Assembly (NCBI GenBank): GCA_949752735.1
Contig: OX457037.1
Location: 67,335,811 to 67,399,810, forward strand
Length of the DNA stretch: 64,000 bases
Direction of reading: 5' to 3'
From: Lumbricus terrestris
Lineage: Eukaryota; Annelida; Clitellata; Crassiclitellata; Lumbricidae
The notes under the pieces are model-generated. The model did not search any database, was not told the origin of the DNA, and worked only from the letters and a program-made list of their open reading frames with translations. This document shows positions 57,201 to 64,000 of the stretch, in pieces. Position 1 is the stretch's first letter. Each line of letters opens with the position of its first letter. The position numbers and the translations under genes were made by a program.

Positions 57201-59889
57201 CGCTTTCTGTATCCTCATCTAGCAAACTTTCATTTGACTTTTCCTCTTCTCCTTCTTCCACTTCTCTTCTCCGACTCTGTGCTCTTGTAGTCACATTCGC
57301 TTGCAATTCTCCTTGTAACACATTCACTGGTGGAACCTCTTTCAGTTCTGCGATTATCTCCGGATGCAGCAAGAACTTTTCTTTGTTATCTTTGCACAAG
57401 ACTGCCGGAATGCTGGCACACACCAAGGTTAAATATGGCGCGATATTTACTCCCTTGTCTTTCCAATCTCCTCCTTCGTTATGACAACTCATCCGCACTT
57501 CAATTTTCACCAACTTAGCTGGAATGGGTTCTCCAGCCACACATTGCAAATGTACTCTGCCAATTTCTTCCACTGTCGCTCCTTTCAGCAAATCCTCATT
57601 GATTACTGGAATCTCAGTACCAGAGTCGATCAGCGCTCTGACTTGCACGGGATGACAACTGTCATCATTTCCACGTATCTCTACATTGACATGCTGTAGT
57701 AAAGACTTCTTCGTACATTGACACTCATCTTTGCTTTCTGTTTCTCGACCAGTATTTTTAATTGGAGCAGAATTTACTATTTCTCTCTGTATAGCAAATT
57801 GAGGCGTGCACTTCATCACTGACTTCACTTCCGTTTCGCGGTTGTCTTGTTCTTCATACTGATTCGGTGCATTCCTTACTTGTATCTGATTTACTCTGAG
57901 ATTTTCTGCACTTCGAGTAAATCTATTTCTCAGATTTGTCGTTCTTGGTGGTGCTTTGCAATCCTTTATCAGATGTCGGTCTGACTGACAATTATGGCAA
58001 CGTTTCTTAACAATCCCTCTCTGTTCAGTGTTCTCTCGTCTGTAATTGTACGCTGTATTGTTTTCTCTTTGGCGTCCCATCACTGGAATTCGACTGTACA
58101 TTTGTCTGTCACCCGTTGCTTCTCTTCTATCTTGACCAAACTGTCTTCCAGGAGCACCATCATTCCTTGCTTCGTTATTTCTGGCTTGGTTTCCTGTTTC
58201 TTTGTTATTACTATTCCACCTGGGTTGCTTCGAACTATTACCCCATGCTTCATATCTCGGTTTGTCTTGAAACATTAGACCAATTCGATTGTTCACGTGC
58301 ACGTCTGCGAGTTCTGCAACATTACTGGCGTCCAAGCATTCAGTACCCTCCTTTGCTAGTACAAACTGTAGTGGACCCGGTGGTAGACATTCTTTCAATT
58401 TATCCGCCACCAACAAATCAAATAACTTCTCGTAGCTTTTGCCCACTCGCCTACTTCTGACATAATAATTCAACAGATTCTTTAATCTTGCTGTAAACAT
58501 CGTGTATGTTTCTTCTGCCGTTTTCCTCGCATCTCCAAATCGTGATCGGTATTCTCTCGCTGTCAATTTGAATTCTTTCAGTAAATGTTCTTTCACTATG
58601 TCGTAATCGTCTAGATCATCGAAAGACAATCGATTCAACACCGTTCTTGCTCTTGGCGTCATTAGTGGCAACAGCAATTTGACCCAAAACTGCTTTTCCA
58701 CCGTAAAACTGTTGAATGCATTCTCAACTGTCTCAAAATATAATGGCACCTCCATCATATCATATGGCATCTTAGGTAATACGTGTTTCATTGCATCACC
58801 TATCTTTTTAATCTTGGACACCATTGTCTCACTTTCTCTGATCCTGGTTCGTTCTGACTCTTCACGGCTTCTTCTTTCGTCTTCATTTCGTTCCCTCAGT
58901 CTATTTTGATCTTCTACCCTACGTAGTTCTTCTTGTTCTATCTTTTGCTGCAACAATTCTAACTGTCTTCGGCGTTCCTCCTTTTCTATAGCCATTTCTC
59001 GGAGCTGAGCTTCCTTAAGAGCAAGTTTCTTTTGTTCTAATTCTAATTGTTCTTCCCTTTCTCTTTCCGCTTTTTCCAAATTTTCTTTCTCCATCTTCAA
59101 TTCTTCCTGTCGAATCTCTTCGGCTCTTTGTAATTCTGCCAAACGCATGGCTTCTTTGTCTTCCTCACGCATCTTTTGCTCTTCGATCTGTTGTTTTCGT
59201 ATTTCTTCATCACTTTTCCTTGCCCTCTCGTATTCTATCATCAATTCCATTCTTCTTCGTTCTGCTTCGTCACGATCTTTTTTCATTTGTTCTAGCTGAA
59301 GCTGGAACTGCTGCTTCTGCATCTCAATCTCTTGTTGTCTCATCCTTTCTGCTTGTTCTGCTCTTACTTTTTCCTCTTGTTTCCGTTCTTTCTCTTCTTG
59401 TCTCCTTTGTTCTTCTTTCTCTTTCTCTTCCTGTCTACGCCTCTCTTCTTTCTCTTCTCGTCTACGTTGCTCCTCTTTCTCTTCTTGTTTTTGTTCTTTC
59501 TCCTCTCGTCTCCGTTGCTCCTCTTTTTCTTTTTCTTCTTGTCTCCGTTGCTCCTCTTTTTCTTTTTCTTCTTGTCTCCGTTGCTCCTCTTTTTCTTTCT
59601 CTTCCTGTTTCCGTTCTTTCTCTTCTTGTCTGCGTTGCTCCTCCTTCATCATCATAAATTGCATCAACGCCTCCATAGACATAACCTGTGGTTTCTCCTC
59701 AACACCTCCTACAGCGCCTTTCTCTTCAGCTTCCTTTAGCCACACCTCTGCTAGGGCTCTCATCAAATTTTCCCTTGACATCTCTTCGACTTCTCCAACG
59801 TCTAGACCCTCTTCAATTAATAACTTTATTAATCGAGCAGACGACATTTTCTTTATACTGGCTTGCTCTTGTTCCGTGAGCTTCTCCAT
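54283..59889 (-). CDS. Gag-Pol polyprotein of the Gmr1-like retrotransposon
   Basis: One uninterrupted frame of 1868 aa from ATG. In order: a short SAP-like N-terminus (about 1-60); a long charged Glu/Lys/Arg/Gln coiled coil with 'RRQEEKEKEEQ' repeats (about 75-370); a Gag capsid-like region (about 385-560); a CCHC knuckle, C-x2-C-x4-H-x4-C, 'CHNCQSDRHLIKDC' (about 630); a retropepsin with 'ALIDSGTEIPVI' (about 755); an integrase with the zinc-binding HHCC ('HESVFGGHLGEEKT...CKSCEKC', about 1020-1062) and a DD35E core (Asp in 'MTMDVVGP' about 1088, Asp in 'ITSDRGTNF' about 1148, Glu in 'AAGLVERWN' about 1184); RT with 'YVDDI' at about 1600; RNase H with 'LYCDSSDFAVGAVL' and 'FTDHNPLVYL', ending 'NVVADCLSRL'. 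Gag and Pol are fused without the usual frameshift or stop, so capsid-to-enzyme ratio must be set some other way. All catalytic residues I can check are present. Confidence 0.96.
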   Translation of the reverse strand: MEKLTEQEQASIKKMSSARLIKLLIEEGLDVGEVEEMSRENLMRALAEVWLKEAEEKGAVGGVEEKPQVMSMEALMQFMMMKEEQRRQEEKERKQEEKEKEEQRRQEEKEKEEQRRQEEKEKEEQRRREEKEQKQEEKEEQRRREEKEERRRQEEKEKEEQRRQEEKERKQEEKVRAEQAERMRQQEIEMQKQQFQLQLEQMKKDRDEAERRRMELMIEYERARKSDEEIRKQQIEEQKMREEDKEAMRLAELQRAEEIRQEELKMEKENLEKAEREREEQLELEQKKLALKEAQLREMAIEKEERRRQLELLQQKIEQEELRRVEDQNRLRERNEDERRSREESERTRIRESETMVSKIKKIGDAMKHVLPKMPYDMMEVPLYFETVENAFNSFTVEKQFWVKLLLPLMTPRARTVLNRLSFDDLDDYDIVKEHLLKEFKLTAREYRSRFGDARKTAEETYTMFTARLKNLLNYYVRSRRVGKSYEKLFDLLVADKLKECLPPGPLQFVLAKEGTECLDASNVAELADVHVNNRIGLMFQDKPRYEAWGNSSKQPRWNSNNKETGNQARNNEARNDGAPGRQFGQDRREATGDRQMYSRIPVMGRQRENNTAYNYRRENTEQRGIVKKRCHNCQSDRHLIKDCKAPPRTTNLRNRFTRSAENLRVNQIQVRNAPNQYEEQDNRETEVKSVMKCTPQFAIQREIVNSAPIKNTGRETESKDECQCTKKSLLQHVNVEIRGNDDSCHPVQVRALIDSGTEIPVINEDLLKGATVEEIGRVHLQCVAGEPIPAKLVKIEVRMSCHNEGGDWKDKGVNIAPYLTLVCASIPAVLCKDNKEKFLLHPEIIAELKEVPPVNVLQGELQANVTTRAQSRRREVEEGEEEKSNESLLDEDTESDDEQSIQEEEGITSGNNEIEEEMVACERDNDYDDSGSDGEMDTSMRDLFAENTSDERQLADAKKFEEQQKNDESLRSWWKIAEDKGSEFSVVNGLMYKKHQMLDQLVYQLVLPKERRIQVMELAHESVFGGHLGEEKTRERIKLSFVWPRMRRDVVKFCKSCEKCQLKARSLVMDRVPITPIPREDVPFRRMTMDVVGPIEPTSAAGHEYCLCIVDSCTRWPTIFLMKSLTAKAVCEALMKLFMDVGVPSVITSDRGTNFTASLTREFLKLMGCCPRFDSPGHPEAAGLVERWNQTFKKMIHHVVVENPRQWHKIIPFTVWALREVPNATTGVAPYLLVYGKLPRGPLTILKESWTKEINLPPNIGVQPAKYLKNLRADMEKALTFAESCAGEKQKQYASQYNKRAKDKEFEPGENVIVLYPTSTNKLISRWHGPCKVLQRRSKYSYLVDMNENGRRIIHANKMRKFIARTLSCGLIVEEDDEFGSVVEIPLKEDYSETKQKSLQLDYEQIGHLTSEQQKQLLDVLNRYADRFSDKPGLCTLVEHEVVLRPEFREKEFVAYRIPLIYRAEVEKQIQEMLKENIIQPSSSRMASPLVIVKKKNGSLRLACDYRYINSFTENCRYPMPIVNDVLSKVGKSKFISVLDCRSAYWTCPVKKSDQWKTAFVTHNGLYEFTRVPFGMINSGRTFVKAINMILQPIHEFTEPYVDDIAVHSNDWDIHLRHLELFLKQIRLHNVTLNLKKCVFGKSEVKFIGHLIGSGKKMMNPDRIDSLINLKKPETRKEVKQVLGFFGFYRQFICNFAEIAKPLTDLTSKKVPDNIVWTDAHQKAFDSLKQIVLSNVILYMFEVGKPFNLYCDSSDFAVGAVLSQVDEEGIERPVSFISQKLTDTQRRWATIEKEAYAIIWALNKLKEILIGSKINVFTDHNPLVYLTESMSKSAKLVRWSLSLQNFDILLNYKKGKLNVVADCLSRL

Positions 59890-60124
59890 CTTACTTTCTT
59901 ACTTCAACTAATTTGCGTGTTTATTCAAGGAGCGAGTTTTGTATACCTCTCTCTGGCGTTGTCGTAATGTTATTCGTATGCCCGTTGTATCTTCTCACCA
60001 GTCGTACGGATGCTCAGTTTCCTTCTCCCGTTTGGTCGGCTCCTCAGATTAATTCGATATTCACCTTCAATTTACGGACGGTGAATATTCCGAAAATTGA
60101 CGTCGAAAATGCTTCGTAAGCAAA

Positions 60125-60358
60125 ATCCACCGAAAATATTCCTCCGATTGAAAATATTCCTCCAATTGAAAATATTCCTCCAATTGAAAATATTCCTCCA
60201 ATTGAAAATATTCCTCCGATTGAAAATATTCCTCCGATTGAAAATATTCCTCCAATTGAAAATATTCCTCCAATTGAAAATATTCCTCCAATTGAAAATA
60301 TTCCTCCGATTGAAAATATTCCTCCAAATGAAAATATTCCTCCAATTGAAAATATTCC
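60125..60358 (-). repeat. 18-bp tandem repeat in the retrotransposon leader
   Basis: Thirteen units of TTGAAAATATTCCTCCRA, with only a few G/A and single-base variants, between the primer-binding site and the Gag start (antisense shown). Since 18 is a multiple of three, the frames stay open, e.g. (IGGIFS)n on the sense strand. Confidence 0.95.
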
Positions 60359-60406
60359 GTCCGTAACTTGGATACGATATCCCAACGTCCTTTGCTTGAA
60401 TTCAGT

Positions 60407-60424
60407 ATCCCACCGCTATCACCA
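60407..60424 (-). other. Primer-binding site
   Basis: The minus strand reads TGGTGATAGCGGTGGGAT four bases after the 5' LTR. The complement ends in CCA and ATCCCACCGCTATCACCA resembles the 3' end of an animal tRNA-Leu ('AATCCCACCGCTGCCACCA'). The tRNA assignment is from memory of that isoacceptor and moderately sure. Confidence 0.75.
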
Positions 60425-60428
60425 AAAA

Positions 60429-61006
60429 TGTCAACACCCAATTGACCTTCAAAGTTTTCTCCCGTTTTTTCCCTTGTGTTCAGTAACGTAGCCTACACCT
60501 AGCCTAGTCACTGTATTTCGATATCTAAAGCTAGTGTATAAATCTCTAAAGTTCTTAACTTGTTCAATTACAACAAAGCTCTGTTTCTTGTATTTTCTTC
60601 TTCTTCGTTCATAACACACGCAGATAACACAACAATAGATCAACGACGACAAACGCTTGAATTCTACGACAGCAACGCAACTATATTATCTAACTCCACT
60701 GTTCTCTAAAACGTCTTCTACTCTCTACTATCAACTCCTTCTTCTACAACTTCTTACACTGTCTGGGCGTACACTCTTCCCCTGGCCGCTCTGTCCTTCT
60801 CTCTGCCTCTCTCCGTGTATCTGTCCGTCTGTCTGTCTATCTCTCTCTCTCTCGCGCGCTCTCCGGCGACGGTCGGCCGAGCCGCGCTAAACTTTCCCGC
60901 CAGTCTGGCACCTGCAGGCCTAACTGTCTAGACGCTGACCTTGAGCTGGTCTAGTCGTACGCCTAAACATCAACGGACTAAATAGACTATACAACAGTAG
61001 CTCACA
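60429..61006 (-). repeat. 5' LTR (right) of the Gmr1-like element
   Basis: 578 bp, TG...CA, same length as and apparently identical to 53592..54169. It should carry the promoter for the minus-strand transcript. Confidence 0.96.
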
Positions 61007-62089
61007 TTAATATTAAATAAATTTGTAAAAAAGCGCAAGGTCTAAGATAAAATAGCAGACCGCGGACTGCATGGTTGCACTGAATGGCGTGTTATGATAG
61101 GCCTAATTTGTAATTCTGTTTTCATAATGATTTGGCCACTAACATCATTTCGCAACTTAGCATAGCCTAATTATAGCATTGCAAGTGCATCATCCTACAG
61201 TAGGCTACCACAGCTACTAGGCCTATTCACTGACAGTAAAGTCTTTCACTGTCCAATTGACCCTACAATGGTTTTTCCGTCTGCAGACAACTCCAGATGC
61301 AGCGCTCCAAAGTAGCGCCAAACTATCGATTTATTATAGGCCTTGTACGTTGTAGATCCAGCTTTCTTTGCTCCGAATTCACTGACCACTAGAAGTTCAC
61401 TGATTGCTTGATAAGCAATAATATTTTAGTAATAACATTTTGTCTCACCATTTTAATTAAGCGCATGCCTAAGTGTGATGTTAAAGCATAAATTTACAAA
61501 TTATATGAATAGATCAGCAGACAGCAGTCTGCACGATAGCCTATAGGCTACCGGCAAAAATTATTAATAGTCTGTAGCCTGGCCTAAGTTTCTGTTTAGC
61601 AAAGGCCTCATTCATTCATGTAAACACACCAGAGCTGTTTTTAAGAAATTTTTAGAACTGCACGTCCTCTTCTCTCCTTTCTTATTCTCCATGGTAAATT
61701 ACTCCCAATCTGAGGAAAATGACCTATTGTTACAAGTTTTAACTGCACGGAACGTGACGGAGGTGCTTCTACAACTGCACGAATCCATTTAGAGCTGCAC
61801 ATTTTGTGTAGAACTGCACGTTAAAAAAGCCCTGAAACACACTAGGCAACAAAAGCTGCTTAAATATTGTCACAATCATTGGTTTGAAGTGACAAATTTA
61901 ACTATGTTTGTGTCTCAAGTCGGCTTAAGTCGACTTGAAGTAAAAACAACTTCAAGTGACTTCTATCTGCAAAATTCGACTTATGGTCAGGTGCGGTGAC
62001 AGAAACGACCCGACCCGACTTGGGATGACCAAGTCGACTAGTAGGTCGACTTATTGGGGTCGACTCCCAGGTCTACCCGTACAGATCTG

Positions 62090-62299
62090 CACATCAGGCA
62101 GCGCAATTTCTCCACTTCACTCTGTTCATCGCCACCTCATAGTGACCTCAACAGCGTCGTTCCACATCATCTCTGGACATGGCAGATCCTCTCGCCCAAT
62201 CTCCATCTAGTTCGTCCTTGGTCTCCCTCTACCACGTCTCCCCTCCGGGGTCCGGATAGTTATTTGCTTGGCTCTTCTATCCTTGTCCATTCTTGTTAC
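62090..62299 (-). mobile_element. RTE-like LINE fragment, left of element 3
   Basis: The minus strand reads 'RMDKDRRAKQITIRTPEG' and 'RRGRGRPRTN', the C-terminal tail of the RTE-like LINE. It continues 5' at 62754..62860. Confidence 0.78.
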
Positions 62300-62745
62300 G
62301 GATTCCCGGACAATTCGGAGACGGACAATTCAGAGACGGACAATTTGGAGCGGACAATTCGGAGCCGGACAATTAGAACCGGACAATTCAAACCGGACAA
62401 TTCTTAGCAGCCAATATTCGTGATGGGACTTCCACTTTTAGGTCAGATTTTCCTAGCCTACTCATCTCCATCACCCAAAATGTATTGCTGTCCAAACTAC
62501 TAATGATCTGATAGCTGACCTGCACGCATAAAAAAATATGGGCCTATATATAATATATAGGTATGAAAAGTACATTGATCTATATAAGTGTCTCTTATGA
62601 GTGCAAGATTTTTATATGCACTCCGAATTATCCGTCTCCGAATTGTCCTGGTCCGAATTGTCCGTCTCCGAATTATCCGTTTCAGAATTGTCCTGGTCCG
62701 AATTGTCCGTCTCCGAATTGTCCGACTCCGAATTGTCCGGACACC
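62300..62745. mobile_element. Iterated-end element 3 (CGGACAATTCGGAG type), 446 bp
   Basis: Left GGATTCCCGGACAATTCGG, right (reversed) GGTGTCCGGACAATTCGG. Flanks CTTGTTAC and CTTAATAC form an 8-bp duplication with two differences. Seven 'GGACAATTC' units at the left (62306..62400) and about eight inverted units at the right (62630..62740). It interrupts an RTE-like LINE whose 'KWLGHVL' | 'RMDKDRRA' reading frame continues across, which confirms the ends. No coding frame. Confidence 0.86.
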
Positions 62746-62753
62746 CTTAATAC

Positions 62754-62860
62754 GTGTCCCAACCACTTTAATCGCCTCTTCCTGATGTTCTCTCCAGCTT
62801 CTCTCTCCTGTCCGTTCTCTTATGCTTTTATTTGGGATCAATTAGATGTGTAGTTTTCGT
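62754..62860 (-). mobile_element. RTE-like LINE fragment, right of element 3
   Basis: The minus strand reads 'ENIRKRRLKWLGHVL', the block that directly precedes 'RMDKD' in the other fragment. Confidence 0.78.
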
Positions 62861-63321
62861 CTCAGCCATAATAATGGCGCTGAGTAAAGCACATCACCAG
62901 AATTGATTCAACAGCATATTTTGTGAGTCTAAAAAGATTCGCAAAATATGTTGGTAGGTCTATATCTAAGCTTATTGTTGGACGGACTTGACCTAACACA
63001 GAGAAATGTGCCTCTGTTCTGAAAAGAAGACGCACGTTTTCTCCAAGACTCTGAAAACTAAGTGAAAATGTTTTTTACTGCACATAAAATTCCAATGCAC
63101 AAAATGCTGCAATTACAAATCACACCAACCGTACTATAGGATTATATAGAACCAGGGTGAGAATTACCGGGTGTTGGGGTTTCAACCCCCGTCTTTCTCA
63201 GAGCCCCATAGTAAAGTCTGTTTTTCAACACCCCAATTCCAAGTGGATAATGGTCCAACCCCCAGTTATTTTTTCACAATTATTACACTGTATAGAACTG
63301 CTGTTTTGTTCTACGCTAAAG
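62861..63321. other. No gene seen
   Basis: AT-rich. 63165..63260 has a local repeat of 'CAACCCCC/GGGGTTTC' words that may be a MITE remnant. Confidence 0.35.
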
Positions 63322-63429
63322 ATGATACTAAATTAAAGCAACTGGAAAAGAATTATGAAGACCAGAAGAGAGTATGGGAAGCAGAAAAGGATCCTCTGCA
63401 GAAAGAGTTCGGAACAAAACTCAGTCTTG
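63322..63429 (+). CDS. Coiled-coil exon of a further TRIM-like or CARD gene
   Basis: Possible acceptor TTCTACGCTAAAG, donor CTTGG|GTAAGA, 108 bp, phase 1 to 1, 36 residues rich in Lys, Glu and Gln ('LKQLEKNYEDQKRVWEAEKD'). Length, phase and composition match gene C exon 3 (23146..23259). Either it belongs to a gene running out of the window, possibly the one that starts with the CARD exon, or it is an orphan exon. Confidence 0.55.
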
Positions 63430-64000
63430 GTAAGAACACATTCAATTGCAATGAATATGACGAAGGTTGGCGAACTTTTAGCAAAACTTTCTGCAAAGCG
63501 CGTCTAGGTATACCGTTATGATAGGCCTATACCTGTAGACTTGACCTAGATTTGTTTGTTGCTGGTCTTCTCTGGTGTATAGTTCAATCTATCTGCACTA
63601 TATATCTTTCTATCAAATTATTTATTAGTTCTATCTATTTATTTCAGCTTGTAATTCGCTGCGTCTTGCAGCGACCATTTGCATTTGTTGAGTTTGTTTC
63701 TATTTTCTTATTTTACTTCGTTGATCAAAGTTATTTAGCCGTCTTGGTATAGGCCTAGGGCCTAGTAGTTTTAGTATTCTGGTGTTCATCCTTGTGATTT
63801 ACATTTTGTTTTGTTTCGCACAATAGGTCTACCTTAGTGTGTTTAATGTAATATAATGGAAATTAGCATAGATTTGAGATGATGAGCTTTCCGCAGATGC
63901 CGTCTATAAGCTTAACATGTTTTACCTCTCAATTATAGGGCCACGAACTTAACTTTTTCACCTCAACTCAGTCGTCTCAGTCGCTCCTGCTTCTATCAAC
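63430..64000. other. No gene seen
   Basis: AT-rich, probably intron if the preceding exon is real. Confidence 0.4.

Larger units (their letters stand above)
53592..61006 (-). mobile_element. Gmr1-like LTR retrotransposon, full length, 7415 bp
   Basis: Two 578-bp LTRs in direct orientation, 5-bp duplication TTAAT on both sides (53587..53591 and 61007..61011), primer-binding site, polypurine tract, and a single open Gag-Pol frame in between. The pol order is protease, integrase, RT, RNase H. The RT, RNase H and integrase sequences are Ty3/gypsy-like, but the order is that of Ty1/copia, the defining trait of the Gmr1-like group. The LTRs look identical by eye, so insertion is very recent and the copy may be competent. 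No env-like frame. Confidence 0.95.
53112..62075. mobile_element. hAT-like element with iterated AAGTCGACTT ends, split by the LTR element
   Basis: Left TAGACCTGGGAGTGAC, right GTCGACTCCCAGGTCTA, perfect 8-bp duplication CCCGTACA (53104..53111 and 62076..62083). Subterminal sequence on both sides is packed with AAGTCGACTT/CGACTTGA words (53130..53265 and 61915..62070). Without the 7.4-kb insert it would be about 1.54 kb. I found no transposase frame. Confidence 0.88.

Noticed and set aside
59220..59739. Leu/Phe-rich plus-strand frames that look like membrane proteins
   Set aside because: Antisense of the Glu/Lys coiled coil in Gag.
54283..59889. Ty1/copia retrotransposon, judged by the integrase-before-RT order
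   Set aside because: The RT (YVDDI context), RNase H and integrase HHCC sequences are Ty3/gypsy-like. The order is explained by the Gmr1-like group.
60125..60358. CRISPR-like array
   Set aside because: The 18-bp units are directly adjacent with no spacers, in an animal retrotransposon leader.
60044..60441. Protein of (IGGIFS)n or (LEEYFQ)n
   Set aside because: Frames created by an 18-bp tandem repeat; no reason to assume translation beyond a possible upstream frame.

Overview
The window reads as nuclear DNA of a marine invertebrate animal, most likely a deuterostome (echinoderm or hemichordate grade). The reasons are GT-AG introns, large introns full of transposons, a tandem family of TRIM-NHL genes, and an intact LTR retrotransposon whose pol order (protease, integrase, reverse transcriptase, RNase H) matches the Gmr1-like group known from deuterostomes. 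The phylum is inference; no ribosomal or mitochondrial marker is present. The palindrome TAGGCCTA recurs throughout the non-coding DNA.

Genes. All genic exons lie on the + strand and form a tandem cluster of TRIM-type proteins (RING, two B-boxes, coiled coil, then an NHL-like beta-propeller). Gene A (3' part only): exons 391..537 and 703..1580. Gene B: 6567..7707, 9342..9647, 12645..13525; the join is open throughout and codes for about 775 aa. Gene C: 20027..21159, 22503..22790, 23146..23259, 26007..26902, with one frameshift in an A7 run in its first exon. Gene D: 32675..33818, 36022..36168, 36383..37260, about 722 aa. The last two exons of A and D are near-identical and lie in a duplicated block of about 2 kb. 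A broken start of a fifth TRIM first exon is at 44050. A CARD exon (52594..52950) and a coiled-coil exon (63322..63429) belong to one or two further genes. Every intron I could place in the TRIM genes is phase 1, so RING, coiled-coil, linker and propeller exons are interchangeable modules. Such proteins are expected to be E3 ubiquitin ligases with a ligand-binding propeller, and the CARD nearby fits an innate-immunity neighbourhood.

Mobile DNA. Most of the rest is transposon sequence, with many insertions definable to the base. (1) A 7415-bp Gmr1-like element at 53592..61006 (minus) has identical-looking 578-bp LTRs, 5-bp target duplications and one open 1868-aa Gag-Pol frame; it sits inside an older hAT-like element (53112..62075). 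(2) Three short elements (28448..28979, 40047..40807, 62300..62745) share the end pattern GGT..C..GACAA, have 8-9 bp target duplications, and carry at both ends inverted arrays of a short oligonucleotide that differs in each element. (3) A hAT-like MITE family with GGGCGGAGACTT ends is present in four copies, each with a perfect 8-bp duplication. (4) There are other hAT-like MITEs, mariner-like ends and a transposase relic, Helitrons, and many fragments of two LINE groups (CR1-like and RTE-like) plus a decayed Ty3/gypsy pol.

Layout: 1-2 kb gene A; 6.5-13.5 kb gene B; 14-20 kb LINE/mariner wreckage; 20-27 kb gene C; 27-32.6 kb repeats; 32.7-37.3 kb gene D; 37.3-52.5 kb repeats with the TRIM relic; 52.6-53 kb CARD exon; 53.1-62.1 kb nested hAT/Gmr1; 62.3-64 kb third iterated-end element and coiled-coil exon.
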